Below, piece after piece: positions 33,861 to 47,850 of a stretch of DNA of 64,000 nucleotides. Numbering within the stretch: position 1 is the stretch's first letter; the number at the start of each line of letters is the position of its first letter. The notes beneath the pieces are model-generated. The model saw only the letters and a program-made list of their open reading frames with translations, was not told where the DNA came from and did no database searches. The DNA is from Procambarus clarkii. Taxonomy: Eukaryota > Arthropoda > Malacostraca > Decapoda > Cambaridae. The stretch lies in the NCBI RefSeq assembly GCF_040958095.1, contig NC_091208.1:6293193-6357192 (forward strand). The letters run 5' to 3'. The translations under genes and the position numbers were made by a program.

Positions 33861-34145
33861 GTACATATCCCTATCTATTTTTCAATCTATATACCCATCC
33901 ATTTATCCATAAATCTACTCATCCTTCTTTTCATCCCTCTATCTCTCCCTCTATCCATTCATTTATATATTCATCTATATATCAATCCATATATTTATCC
34001 AAGTATACATTTATCTATTCATTTATTCATCCTTGTACCCACAAATACAACTATAAATACATCTATCTCTCTCTATGTAGCTAATCTATCTTTCCATCTA
34101 TCTATTCAGAAATATATCCATCTAATGGATATATATAGCTGGATA

Positions 34146-34179
<34 letters not shown>
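33861..34179. repeat. Imperfect (ATCT/ATCC) tetranucleotide tract and (TA)n
   Basis: Degenerate CTATCCATTTAT-type repeats run to 34140, followed by a short TA tract (34148-34178). The Ile/Ser/His-rich frame here is a low-complexity artefact. Confidence 0.85.
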
Positions 34180-34180
<1 letters not shown>

Positions 34181-34189
34181 CGGGACACC

Positions 34190-35447
34190 TTCTCCCCCCC
34201 CCTCTCCCTAGCCTCCCACAGGCCTCGCCAGCCCACCCAGCAACCCGTTCTCGCAAATTTAATAAGTCAATATTGACTTATTAAATATGTGCATAGGTGA
34301 CATACTTAACATAATAGATACCCTTAAAAAGATTCATAGAAAACACCGACCTTACCTAACCTTGTTAGTATCTTAAGATAAGCATCTTATTGCTTCGTAA
34401 TTACAATTATTACCTAACCTATAATAGGTATAGGTTAAGTAATAATTGTAATTACGAAGCAATAAGATGCTTATCTTAAGATACTAACAATGTTAGGTAA
34501 GGTCGGTGTTTTCTATGAATCTTTTTAGGGGTATCTATTATGTTTAGTATATCACCTATGCACATATTTATTAAGTCAATATTGACTTATTAAATTTGCG
34601 AGAACGGGTTGCACCCAGCTACCCTCTCCCGGCGGCTGACCCGACGACCATCGTCCACCCCACGACCACCGTCACCCCACGCAACCCTACGCCCACCGCC
34701 ACCCCACGCAATCCTACGCCCACCGACACCCCACGCCCACCGCCAGCCCACCGCCACCCCACGCCCACCGTCAGCCCACGCCCACACACGTCACCCACGC
34801 CCCACGCCCACCGTCAGCCCACGCCCACACACGTCACACGCCCTACGGCTCCCTCACCAGGAAAGAGTGGAAGGACACATGTGGTGGGGTCAAGAGACTG
34901 GGTCACCAGTGTGCCAATAAGTGCTTGAAAAAGATAAGTTGAGTCCAGTCCTGTGGTGACTGGACCATTGTGAGTATCGTGTTGAGAGCACCACACCCAG
35001 TGAGCCAGGACACATTCACCAGTGTTTAGTGACAAAAGGAAATTATCCAAGTGTTACGTGCCACATCAACCCTCCCCCCACCCCCTGAGTGTAGTGCCTC
35101 CCCCCCACCCCCTGAGTGTAGTGCCCCCCCCCCCAGTGAGTGTAGTGTCTCCCGCTCGCCCGCTCCACTTGTGTAGTGTCTCCCCACCCCCCTCCGTGTG
35201 GTGCAGTGTCTTCCGCTCCCCCTCCCTCACCTCCCACGATCAGGTGGTCGCGCCTTCCCCTCCCCGGGCCCCCTCCCAGACCGGGCCAGCGCAGCCTCCC
35301 AACCCCCACCCACCACCTTCACGAGCCCACCCACCCCAGACATCTGCCCAGACATGACGCATAGTATAGGGGACAACCTCGTCCCCCCCAGCCAGGAGGG
35401 AGAGACAAATACTCCAGTGCAAGGTGACATTCACTTTACCTAAGGGG
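34190..35447 (+). other. 5' leader of R2-type element, subfamily 2
   Basis: C-rich leader interrupted by a palindromic transposon. After that insertion there are CCCACGCCCACCG minisatellite units (34660-34850) and CCCCCACCCCCTGAGTGTAG repeats (35070-35215). No separate protein is recognised. Pro-rich frames are artefacts of C-rich repeats. Confidence 0.55.
34241..34611. mobile_element. 371-bp full-length palindromic DNA element with 7-bp TSD
   Basis: The ends are CAACCCGTTCTCGCAAATTT and its reverse complement, and the pairing continues almost without interruption to the centre near 34426. The heptamer CACCCAG flanks it at 34234-34240 and 34612-34618. There is no coding capacity. A diverged single end of the same family is seen at 59119-59217. 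The duplication length of 7 is not diagnostic; hAT, P and related groups remain possible. Confidence 0.85.
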
Positions 35448-38400
35448 ATGGCAGAAGAAGCCGCTACCAGCCAGCTCACCCCTCCCGAAGCCAATCAAAG
35501 GAGAGGCACATGCAGTGGTTGTGGGAACAACGTCAGCATCAACTCTGTCTCCAGAGTCATACGCCAGCATGGTGACTGTCCTGGGTCAGGGAGGCCTCCC
35601 GTGGGAGGAGGCAGCACTCAGGAGCCTGTTGCACCAGTACAAATCGCAACAGATTACATTGCAACAGACGACTTGCTAGAGGCAATTAAAGCAACGTCAA
35701 CCATGACACTCACCCACATCCCAAAGGCCTCTCGCCCTTTTGCTGCAGGGAAATACACGGACCTCATCGCAAAAGTCAACAGAGGGTCAAATAACCTTGA
35801 TGCACCTGATACCATCAAAGCCTGGCACAATCTGTTACTTTTTGGCAATGCATGCTTAGGTGTACCAGACAGAGGAGGCAAGACACTAGCCTCATCCGTC
35901 AATAAACCAATTAGGGATTTTCCTAGGGCTGACAACCTAGTCCGCCTCCCCAAACACACCAAACACCGCCGAGGCAGACCAAGTACGACAATCAGCGACA
36001 ACAGAAAATTAGGTACCCAAGTCAGCAAGAAAATTGAAGAGGGCAATACAGTCGGGGCACTCAGGTTGATCACAAGTGAGGACAAAATTTTGCCCAGGGA
36101 TGAAACCACAGCCCAAGCAATGAGAGAAAAACACCCCCTCAGGGCCGTAGGTGAACCTCCCCCACAGGTCAGGCTCGCCCCTAACCAGGAACCTCTCGTC
36201 CTCCGGGAGTCAGACGTTTATAAAGCTATCGTTTCATTTCCCCCGGGCTCCTCAGGAGGTTACACAGGGGTAAGACCTCAACATGTGAAGGAAATGGTGA
36301 ACCCTGTTCTTGGCCCAGCTGCAGAAGCGCTCCTGACAGAAATCACATCGTTTGTCAACAACTGCCTCGCCGGGTTAATCCCTGATGAAATCAAACCATT
36401 CTTCTTTGGTGCTTCCCTATGTGCCCTTAAAAAGAAGGGGGGAGGGATCAGACCCATTGCCGTTGGTAATACCCTTCGCCGCCTAGTTGCAAGGGCTGCT
36501 GTCAGAAGTATCCGAACGGAAGCAGCCACCATGCTGCAACCCAACCAGCTGGGGTTTGGAGTCCCCCAAGGCTGTGAAGCAGCGGCTCATGCTGCACGAG
36601 CCTACATTAGCTCTCTTACTGAAGACCAGGCAGTAGTAAAATTAGATTTTAAAAACGCTTTCAACTCGGTCAAAAGGGAAGCAATCCTCACTGCAGTCCA
36701 GGAACATTGCCCAAGCATTCTCCCGTTTGTGTCAGCAGGCTACAGCAAAGACTCAACCCTCCTGTTTGGCAAACATGAAGTCACCTCAGCAGAGGGAATT
36801 CAACAGGGTGACCCACTTGCACCGTTCCTCTTTTGCATAGCGGTTCGAGAAATTACAACCAGACTGTCCAGCGAGCTCAACATCTGGTTCCTGGATGATG
36901 GCACTCTGGCAGGCACACAAGATTCCCTGCTAGAAGACCTACAGCTGGTGAAGACACGGGGGGAGTCCATGGGTCTCGTTCTTAACCCCTCCAAGTGCGA
37001 AATTATTGCATCTAGTGAAGTAATCATTAGAGCTGTGAAATCAGTTCTACCAGAAGCCTCAGTCATTAAACCTACCGACAGCACACTACTCGGAGCACCT
37101 CTGGGCCACAATGCCATTGCTGCAGTCCTTGACGAAAAGTTTAGAGACCTAAAGAGGATGGAAGAGAGAATTGGGGACTTGGACTCCCACGATGCCCTCT
37201 ACCTTCTCACAAAGTGCCTTACCTTGCCCAGGCTAACATACTTCTTAAGGTGTGCACCAACTTTTGGCAACCCACTTCTAAATCAATATGATGAGCTCCT
37301 CAGGTCAATATTCAGGAAGGCGCTCAACCTAGATTTAGATGACAGTCAGTGGGACCAAGCAACACTACCAGTGAGATTTGGAGGGATAGGCATACGAAAG
37401 GCAACTGAGGTAGCACTGCCAGCATTCTTATCCTCATGTACAGCAGCCAACGAATTGGTAGGGCAGATCCTACCAGAGCGTATGAGAGAGACAGCGGGAA
37501 CTCATGATCAAACGTTCATCGAAGCAGCCAGACAATGGGACACCATTGCACACCCTCAACCCCGACCACAAGTCCCAAAAGACCACAAGCAGGCCCACTG
37601 GGATAGCCCCATAATGGAAAAGACTGTCACAGCAATGATTGACAACGCTGATGCTGAAAACAAAGCCCGCCTCCTAGCGGTAACAGCACCCCACGCCGGG
37701 GATTTTTTATTTGCTGTGCCCAATGCAGCCCTGGGAACTCGCTTCAGTCATGACGCTCTCCGCATTGGAGTTGCCCTTCGCCTTGCTGCCCCGATCCTCA
37801 CCGAACATAGGTGCATCTGCGGAACTGCGATGGCAGACCAATATGGTCGTCATGGTCTGGTATGTCGTAAATCAAAGGGTAAAATCGCAAGACATGAAGA
37901 AGTCAACGACATCATCAAGAGGAGCCTCGCCACAGCCCGCTGCCCGGCACAAAGAGAACCACACTTATCCAGACCTAACGACCCCTCAGAAGCGCCCTGA
38001 TGGGGTCACCTTGCTACCTTGGAAGGATGGTAAGCAAGTGGTATGGGACTACACGTGCGCTGCCACACTGGCCAGTACCTACCTCCACTACAGCACACGT
38101 GAAAGCGGTGGTGCTGCTTCTTTCAGGGAATCGCAGAAAATTATTAAATACAGAGGTCTAGCACACTGCTACAGCTTTGTTCCGATCGGCTCGGAGACCC
38201 TCGGTTCGTGGGGAAAATGTGCATTGACGTTCCTGAAGGAATTGGGGGACAAATTGATCAGCGCTACAAAAGACCAGAGAGCAAAAAGTTTCTTGTTCCA
38301 GCGCCTCAGTGTTGCGATTCAGAGGGGAAATGCCTGTTGCGTCTTGGGCACTAGTCCAACTTCAGAGGAATTCGAAGAAGTGTTTGACTTGCAACAATGA
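35448..38400 (+). pseudogene. R2-type RT/endonuclease, subfamily 2, one frameshift
   Basis: Start chosen at 35448 (MAEEAATSQL), matching the start of copy 1 at 4652. N-terminal CSGC then H and C form the finger (about residues 20-45). RT motifs: CALKKKGGGIRPIAVGN, LGFGVPQGCEA, KLDFKNAFN, GIQQGDPLAPFLF and IWFLDDGTLAG. The C-terminal CICGTAMADQYGRHGLVC and RHEEVN motifs are in the first frame, which ends at 38000. The endonuclease block RPDGVTLLPWKDGKQVVWDYT and the C-terminus continue in another frame (to 38400), so a single indel lies between about 37950 and 38000. Protein identity to copy 1 is clear but moderate, so this is a distinct subfamily. Confidence 0.85.
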
Positions 38401-40316
<1,916 letters not shown>

Positions 40317-40954
40317 AATCAAAATGAAAATAAATAAAAATCTATGAAAATTCAATTTATCAATGCAACTGGAAACATTGAAATGGAATCGTAACATATT
40401 TTGTATATCTTATTTTGCTCATACGTGCAACAAATGATGCTGTTTTTTTTTTTAAAACGCATGTTTTTACCTGTCACAGGTGTGGCATCTAAATAGTAGG
40501 TATATAAAAACACGCACGAATTTGACTGGAACGATGTGTCAAAATTTCAAAGCAATCGGTGAAGAACTTTTGGAGATTACAGTGTATGTTGTTCTTACTT
40601 CCAACTGAGGGAAATGTTTTTCAAAGAATGCATGTTCTTTCCTGTCACAGGTGAGGCATGTATATAGTAGGGATATAGAAACACTCGTCTATTCGAATGA
40701 TATGTTTTGTCAAAATTTCAAAGCAATCGGTAAAGAGGTTTCAAAGATTTCCCTCACATGAAAAACACCCAAAAATCACAGCTTTTCAAAAAAAGCAGGT
40801 TTTCCCATCACAGACGTGACATCTATATAGTATGTTTATAAAAACTTGCTCAGATCCGAAGGGAACGTTGTGTGAAAATTTCAAGGCAATCGGTGAAGAA
40901 CTTTCAGGGATTAGCAATTTTGAAGAAACCAACATTTCCATTTTTATTTATATA
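40317..40954 (-). mobile_element. Partial Helitron Z (5' terminal region only)
   Basis: Reads on the minus strand from TATATAAATAAAAATGGAAATG through the three subterminal repeats typical of the family and stops at 40317. It abuts the CTAG 3' end of Helitron A head-to-tail. Confidence 0.75.
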
Positions 40955-41045
40955 CTAGCTGTACCCGCCACGCGTTGCTGTGGCTCAGTCTGGTTAAATG
41001 GGAAAGAAAAAAAAGAGAAAGCTCACGTTTCTAATATGTTTAATT

Positions 41046-42636
41046 TCACAATGCTTGTGGGTATACAATATTTTTTGTTGTTCCATAATCAGCGGAGATA
41101 TAGAGATTGTCTGGTTTGCTGACTCTAGAACACGCAACATATAATTGTCCATGTGACAAGCAATTCGTGTCAAGATCTATACCACACAATTTTAAAAGAT
41201 TGATCCTGAGCTTTGTTGATGGTGATTGCAAACGCCAATCGAATGGGAAATTACAATCTCTTACATTGAAATGTCATATCTGTTGGAATCCTCATGTCCT
41301 CATGAGGAATGAGAAGATGTCCTCATGAGGAATGAGGACATCTTCACCTTTGAAAGCTCCTGTCAAGATTGTTGCTTCTACGACATCGCTGATTTTGTTT
41401 TTTACTGCAAGCCGCGTGGCGTTGCAAAGTTTTGGCTGGTTGATATTTCGCAACATGATAATTGGCACGCCGAATATATATTGCAGTATGTGTGGTGATA
41501 TCCCTGGCAGATCGAGTGATTTAAAAAATTCTGTTGGATCATTAACCACTTCATCTACTTCTTCAACAGTGTCGACAGACTTGTATGTGACTGCCTCGCT
41601 CTGAATGTTAGACTGAATAATATTGTTAATTTAAGTTCATAGACGACTTTGTTCTTGGCCACAAGAATAGCTCGTTCACTCAGCCAATCGTCATTCATAT
41701 AATTGGTTTGAATATTGGGAAATACTTTTTCAACCAATTCTTCTTTTGACGTCACTAAATTATAGAAGTTATGAGCCAATGAAATTCGTCCTGAGGTCAG
41801 ATCAACCGGCACGTTTCCGTTCCCAATTACCAAAAATTGATGTCAGAATATCTCGGCTGATTTACCATTTTGCAGCTGGACACACATATTTGTGGTTAAT
41901 TTAAATGTCTTTATGTGGCGCCACAAAGTAAAGTATTTCAACCCAGCATTTATTTCGTCCGCTGGTGTCGAACGAGGAATTATAGATAATGTTTGCCTGA
42001 AATCTGCAAGGAATATTAATGCAGTTCCAAATGGTCTGATGTTTCCACGCAAATCTTGCAATGATCGATCAAGAGATTTTTTGGGGCCATTGTGCATTCA
42101 TCCCAAACAATAAGTTTGCATTTTTGCAATACTTTTCCTATGCCGGATGCTTTGGAAATGTTGTACGTGGGAGTTTCAATGAATTACATGTTCAATGGCA
42201 ATTTCAGAGCCGAAGTAGCAGTTCTTCCATCTGGTAGCAATGTCGCAGCTATTCCGGACGATGCAAGAGCTAAGGTTATGCCATTTTGGGATCGAAATGT
42301 TGCCAGAATCAATCTAATTAGGAAGGTTTTACCAGTTCCTCCTGGCGCATCTAAGAAGATTTCTCCAAGCACATTACTGTCAGTTTGAATTATTTGATTG
42401 TAGATGCCTTTTTGCTCAAACGTTAGCTTAGAAATATTTGGTTGCACATACGACAGCAGATCACCCCTGTTGTAATTTTGTTCATGACGCAATTCTACAT
42501 CGAACGAAGCAGCAGCAGATCGATTCGGTGATGGCATTTCCAATTGATAGAGAACTTTGTTCACGATTTCTAAGCACGAATGTTCAATTATTATCAACGC
42601 TTCGTTGTACATTTTTGCTGTGAAATCCATGTTCAT
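41046..42636 (-). pseudogene. Helitron PIF1-like helicase, broken (copy A)
   Basis: Five fragments in order. 42184-42636 has GEIFLDAPGGTGKTFLIRLI (Walker A) and the SSGIAATLLPDGRTATSALKLP segment. 41843-42097 has the RSLQDLRGNIRPFG region. 41555-41833 and 41292-41549 have the TILTGAFKGEDVLIP segment. 41046-41231 has the C-terminal QLYVACSRVSKPDNLYI. Frames change at about 42110, 41840, 41550 and 41290. In active elements the helicase unwinds DNA during rolling-circle transposition; here it cannot be made whole. Confidence 0.85.
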
Positions 42637-42727
42637 ATTTTAATTTTCCTTGCATATTAGACGGACTATTCGATACAAATACACTTCAGCCAAGTGCGAT
42701 TTATATTTCTCCCATAACTCTGGAGAT

Positions 42728-42940
42728 TGTGGTATTTGTGTGTAGCTGAGGAAGTCTTGGTTGTAGGGTTGATATATAGCCATTGCTTAGTTACTGACTT
42801 TACTACTTATAAACGATTACATGACTAGCAGCTACCAAGCTTGGCGGGCGTCCTGTACACTCTCTTGTTTATCTCTCCTCTGCTGGCGTCTGAGCCACAG
42901 CACATACAAACGGATGGTACTGTTTTCTATGAACATGACA
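42728..42940 (-). repeat. 3' LTR of Mag-like element
   Basis: 213 bases, preceded on the element strand by AAAGAAAAGGAGGGA (42941-42957), a clear polypurine tract. Confidence 0.85.
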
Positions 42941-43265
42941 TCCCTCCTTTTCTTTAAAAAGAATGAATACAGGATGTCTACCATGCTTGTAGCACAAAGG
43001 AAAGTTATTGACACAAAGTAAGTTATTAACATATCAAGAGATATTGCATACATTTAACATTAATTAAGCACACAAAGAATTTAAACAACTTAATCTTTAC
43101 CACACAGGATTTCAATGTTAAAAATACAAATGCAATGTTAAACAAAAATGAAAGAAACTGTAATACAAAGTTACAAAATATTGAATGAGAGATCTGCATT
43201 ATTCAAACAATATTAAATTTAATTTAGCACAATAAGTAAATACTTTGCATTACATGAGAACACAA

Positions 43266-43853
43266 TTAATCATCAAATCGCTTAGGGCGTTTAACATGAC
43301 GTTTAGGACGAGAGTCCTTAAATACAAGAATATCCCTTGATGAATTGTTTGTCGGGTTATAACTCATTTTTTCTTTATCATTTGTATGACTTTGCACTTC
43401 ATCATTTTCTACACTAGTTGAAATCGCTTTGAAATAGGCCATATTACGTGTTATACTATGATCTCTATTACTAACTGTTACCATAGTTCCTTTTACACTA
43501 ATCACTTTATATGGTTTTGTATGAAATGGCATATCTAGCTTTCCCTCTTTTTTCTTTTTAACTAGAACAGTGTCTCCAACCTTTATGAATTGTTCCTTTG
43601 CACGTTGATCATGAGCAATTTTCATTTTGCCCTTGGCTAGTGCATCCTTCTGAGCGAGACGTTTATCCGTTACCTTGGCTGGCATGACAGGTAGTGAGAT
43701 CCTCATAGGACGTCCAAATAAAAGTTCACCAGGTGACTTGCCCAGTGTTCCATACGGTGTTGCACGGTAGTTCCTAAGAAAAGCATACATAGCTTGTTTC
43801 CAGGAACGTCCTTCGGCATGAGCACAGCGTACCGCTTTCATGAGAGGTTGCAT
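43266..43853 (-). pseudogene. Integrase C-terminal part of Mag-like element
   Basis: 195 codons starting inside the integrase core after the catalytic Glu (EVERFMQPLMKAV), with WKQAMYAFLRNYRATPYGTLGKSPGELLFGRPMR, a hallmark of this gypsy lineage, then GDTVLVKKKKEGKLD of the C-terminal domain and a basic tail. Two stops (near 43870) separate it from the rest of Pol. Confidence 0.83.
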
Positions 43854-43877
43854 GAATCTCTCGACTTCTCAATTTGC

Positions 43878-45207
43878 TTAAGGATGTAGTGACATCACAC
43901 GGCGGTGTTTGAATCCAATATGCTCGGCAAAGTTGACGGAGTCTTGTCCATTGAATAGCGGTCCATTGTCCGTCTTGACAACTTCAGGAATGCCAAAGTT
44001 TGAAAAGATTTTGTCGAGCTTCGGGATGACAGTCTTTGCAGATGTGGAAGTGATGATTTCTACTTCTGGATAACGTGAGTGATCATCAATGACTACCATC
44101 AAGTACTCTCCAGTTGGTAGCGGTCCGTAGAAGTCCATCGATACTTCCGTCCATGGTGCAGCAGGTAGTGGTGAAGGTTGTAGAGGTGTTGGTCTTGAAG
44201 TATCCACTGCAGCTTGGCAAGGGACACAGGCATCATGCATATCCTTTGCTTGACGATCAATGCCAGGAAACCACACCTTTTCTCGTAGCAGCTGTTTGGT
44301 CCTAACAAGACCTTGGTGTCCTTGATGTGCAAGCTTCAGAGCACGTTGCTGGAGAACAGCTGGAATGACGATACGAGTACCTCGCAGCACGGTGTCACGT
44401 TGTTGCGTAACACTTAATTCTGTCTGGATGCATTCAAGTGCTTTGAATGCATCTTGGTCAACTCCTGAGGGTGGGATGCGTGGAAACTTTTTCTTAGTCA
44501 ATGCATCCACTGTTACTTGCAGAGTTCGGTCCTCTAGAGTTGCAGTAAAGATTTCATCAAGAGTGAGAGCCTTAGGGAATGCATCACAGGGTACAGAGTG
44601 TACATATTCCTCGGCAACTTGCTGTTGCTTGGTGATGGTGAAACTGTTGGCAGGATGTCGACTGATGTAATCAGCGGGATTGCCTGCACCCGGCTTGTAT
44701 TTCACCGTAAAGTTGTATGGTTGCAGACGAAGAGCCCATCTCTCAATGCGAGCTGGTGGTTTGGACTTTGGATTATTGAAGATGGTCTCCAACGGTTTGT
44801 GGTCAGTGACTATCGTGGTGAAGGTTGCACCAAGCAGATACACATTGAAGTGTTCACAGCCCCATACAAGAGCAAGAGCTTCCTTCTCTGTCTGACTATC
44901 GTTGCTCAACATCTGTGAGAGAACGGCTGACGTAGGCAATTACTACTCTGAAATCTGGTTGACCAGGTTTGTGTTGGGCTAAAACAGCACCTAAACCAAC
45001 AGGACTAGCATCCACCGTTAACTCAGTGTCCATTGATGGATCAAAGTACGCAGCAGTCGCATTCTCTACTAGTGCATCTTTCACAGCATCAAATGCATTT
45101 TGCTCGATATCGCTCCAGTACCATGATGCATTTTTCTTCAGGAACTCATGTAGAGGCTTCGTAATGGTAGCAAAATCTGGAATGAAGCGAGAACAGTAGT
45201 TTGCCAT
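43878..45207 (-). pseudogene. RNase H and integrase core of Mag-like element
   Basis: 44896-45207 covers the RT thumb and RNase H start (MANYCSRFIPDFATITKPL, TELTVDASPVGLGAVLAQH). 43878-44939 continues with RNase H (SQTEKEALALVWG, IVTDHKPLETIF), then the H2C2 finger (HQGHQGLVRTK, DACVPCQ) and integrase D,D residues (MDFYGPLPTGEY, VKTDNGPLFNG). One frameshift joins the two frames near 44910. The third catalytic residue lies beyond the stop codons in the next fragment. Confidence 0.83.
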
Positions 45208-45321
45208 TTCCAGAAAACTATGTACTTCAGTGGACGTTGAAGGAGGTGCAGCATTCTTGATATCTGCAACTTTCTTAGGATCTGGAGACAGACCTTTGTC
45301 ACTAAGTACATGTCCAAAGAA

Positions 45322-45849
45322 TTAAATTTTATGTTGATTGAACTCACACTTTGCTCGGCTTAGCGTCAGATTTTTGTCTCGTAGGCGTTGCAATGTTGCA
45401 CGAAGAGCTTTGTCGTGTTCAGCTTGGGTACGGCCATAAACAATGATGTCATCAGACATGTTGTCAGCATTAGGTATGTCTTGCAATACCTGGCTGATGA
45501 TGTGCTGGAATACCTCGGCAGCACTGTTAATACCAAAACTCAGGCGCTTGTACCTATACAGACCTCGATGTGTCGTAAACGTTGTGATGAAGCGACTCTC
45601 ATCATCAAGTTCAAGCTGATGATAGCCCTTGTTTAAATCTAACTTGCTGAATACAGTTGCACCATTCAAGCGGTAGATCATATCATCTACAGTCGGTGTA
45701 GGATGGCGTTCACGCATTATTGCCTTGTTGGGAACACGCATGTTCACACAAATGCGTATCTCATCTGGATTCTTCGGCTTTGGTGGAATGACAATTGGGC
45801 TTACCCGTGGTGTTGGACCTGTTACTGGTTCAATGATATCGAGTTCCAT
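45322..45849 (-). pseudogene. Reverse transcriptase of Mag-like element
   Basis: Contains ICVNMRVPNKAIMRERHPTPTVDDM, FSKLDLNKGYHQLELD, YKRLSFGINSAAEVFQ and MSDDIIVYGRTQAEHD. SDD in place of YVDD/YADD is usual in the K02A2.6-like group. A stop or shift near 45320 separates it from the thumb/RNase H fragment. Confidence 0.85.
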
Positions 45850-46451
45850 CAGCCTATCCAGTTCGGCATCGACTTTCTTGCGAGTATGGAATGGTTGTCG
45901 CGATGTGGTTGGGCAACTGGAATTACATCTGGGTTGATATGCAGATGTACTTTGCTATCAGTATAACAACCTATGGATACAAATCGATCAGAAAATTCAG
46001 CAACAATGGCATCAACATTGTTTGCAGATTCCACTGCTACAGCATTAGAAAGCTGAAGTGGCCCCAATTTGGTTGGAGTCTTGTCACTGAGTAGAGACTC
46101 CTTTGCATTCCTAACATCATGGAATGTAGTAATGAGCATTGCACTCTTTGACTTAATCTCTGCAGTGAGAGTTCCAATCACTGGCAAGGCTACCGTTGAA
46201 GCATAGGCAGTGGCTTTACCATTGTAGTTATCAAGCTTTGGGAACTGTTTTTTAAATTTCTCATAGTGGCACTCAGCAATGGTGTCAATGTTTGATCCAG
46301 GGTCAATGAGAACTTTGAGACAAATACCAGCAATGTATACACATGTCTCTGGGTTGTTTGGAAGATCATTCCATTCTGTGATTGCTTGTGCTCCTGTGGC
46401 TTCTTTAGTGCGGAACGACACATAGCACCAAAATGACCTAGTTTTCCACAC
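45849..46451 (-). pseudogene. Protease and RT N-terminus of Mag-like element
   Basis: The protease segment reads VYIAGICLKVLIDPGSNIDTI. The active-site triad DTG is changed to DPG, which should weaken or abolish activity. The downstream part (FSDRFVSIGCYTDSKVHLHINP) leads into RT. It overlaps the gag frame (46190-47254), suggesting ancestral frameshifted expression or later indels. Confidence 0.75.
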
Positions 46452-47254
46452 TCATAGCACTTCTTACCTTGACCAGGATAAACATTACCTTGGTGTCGGT
46501 AGTCTCCTCCACAATTGTAACATTTATTGTTAACACCCTCTGATGTGGGTCGTTGTGACTGCTTGAGTCTTGTTCCATGACTCCAGTTGTGATGTAGTTC
46601 TCGGCTCAATTTACTGTTAGGTTTGCCATGATACCTCCTGTGATCACGGTGTCCTCCCTGAACCTTACGTACCTCATCACAGTTAGTAACAATGGCAGAG
46701 CTGTTGTTGGCACTGCACTCCATGACACGAGCATCACGTGCAGCATCTTCCATTCGACGAGCCATATCCAGTATCTTGGTAAGAGAACTTTCATCATCAA
46801 CAAGTTCTAGAGTTCTTCGACGGAGACGTGTAGATGTGCATGTTTCAATTATTTGCTGTTTGATTTCTTTGTCAACATCAGCAAACTCACAATGGGCTGC
46901 TAAACCCTGCAGACGTGTGTGGTATTGATCCACAGTTTCATTAGAGAGTTGTTTCGCTCTCTTGAAATGCATAATTTCCATTGCAGTATTTTGTCTTGGT
47001 TTGAAGTGCTCAGTTAATTTGACTTTGGCAATGTCATAATCTTTGGCACCACCAGTGTCTTTTAGTGTGTCAAAGATGTCACAAACTCGATCACCTGCAT
47101 AATGAAGCAGAAAGGCACGCTTTCTTTCAGTACTTTTGATGTCAGAAACTATCAACAAATTTTCAAACCTTTTAAGCCATTTGATCCACCTCTGTGACAG
47201 GTTTGTCTGGTCACAGTCAGGATCAAATGCAGGAAACTGAGGTATATTTGCCAT
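46190..47254 (-). CDS. Gag of Mag-like element
   Basis: Starts MANIPQFPAFDPDCDQ at 47254, right after the leader. The capsid region includes WIKWLKRFENLLIVSDI, KRAFLLHYAGDRVCDIFDTL and VDQYHTRLQGLAAHCEF. Two zinc knuckles near residues 245-285: CYNCGGDYRHQGNVYPG (irregular) and CYECGKLGHFGAMC (standard CCHC). The frame then runs past the protease region in a different frame, so only the first 295 or so residues are true Gag. It forms the particle and binds element RNA. No disabling change was seen in capsid. Confidence 0.8.
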   Translation of the reverse strand: MANIPQFPAFDPDCDQTNLSQRWIKWLKRFENLLIVSDIKSTERKRAFLLHYAGDRVCDIFDTLKDTGGAKDYDIAKVKLTEHFKPRQNTAMEIMHFKRAKQLSNETVDQYHTRLQGLAAHCEFADVDKEIKQQIIETCTSTRLRRRTLELVDDESSLTKILDMARRMEDAARDARVMECSANNSSAIVTNCDEVRKVQGGHRDHRRYHGKPNSKLSRELHHNWSHGTRLKQSQRPTSEGVNNKCYNCGGDYRHQGNVYPGQGKKCYECGKLGHFGAMCRSALKKPQEHKQSQNGMIFQTTQRHVYTLLVFVSKFSLTLDQTLTPLLSATMRNLKNSSQSLITTMVKPLPMLQR

Positions 47255-47519
47255 TTTTTACTGTATAAAAGTAAACTTATCACTTAAATGTTCCTCAGAA
47301 TTTTAAACACTTACTGCACTGTATATGTTAATTAAGAATTCACTGTAATTACTTTAATTCTGCACTGTATATGTTATTTAAGAATTCACTGTAATTACTT
47401 TAATTTTGCAAAGCACACAAGCATTTTAGTGCAAAAGTTCACAACAGTGCACAATACAGCAGCAACTGACTTCTTACCTAGCCCTTGTGTACATGTGTTG
47501 TTCCTACTCACAGCTGCAC

Positions 47520-47850
47520 AGCAGTTGTCAGCAGTTGGCACAGCAGTAGTTAGCAGTTGGTACAGCAGTTGGCAGCAGTTGTCAGCAGTTGGCACAGCAG
47601 TCAGTTCAGAGCGTGAAGAATTGTAGCACAGAGCGCGTTTCGTATACAAAACATCGGGTTTTGTATACAGCATCAGAGCGTCGTTTCGTACACAGCGTCG
47701 GCACACATGGATCGCAGATTCCTCAGTACACAGCTTGTCAGCACATAGCATTGGTTAGCACATAGCATTGGTTAGCACACAGCATCGGTTAGCACACAGT
47801 ATCGATTAGCACACAGCATTGGTTAGCACACAGCATCGGTAGGGCGCTCA
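47520..47850. repeat. Two minisatellites in Mag-like leader
   Basis: 47520-47610 holds GCAGTTGGCACAGCAGTT-type units and 47738-47850 holds about six units of GTTAGCACACAGCATCG (17-18 bases). They lie between gag and the 5' LTR. Confidence 0.85.

Noticed and set aside
33666..34211. 181-codon Ile/His/Ser-rich frame
   Set aside because: Built from degenerate ATCT/ATCC repeats and a TA tract; no domain.
34596..35443. Pro/Thr-rich frames of about 80-111 codons in the R2-type leader
   Set aside because: They follow C-rich minisatellites and shift phase between repeats.
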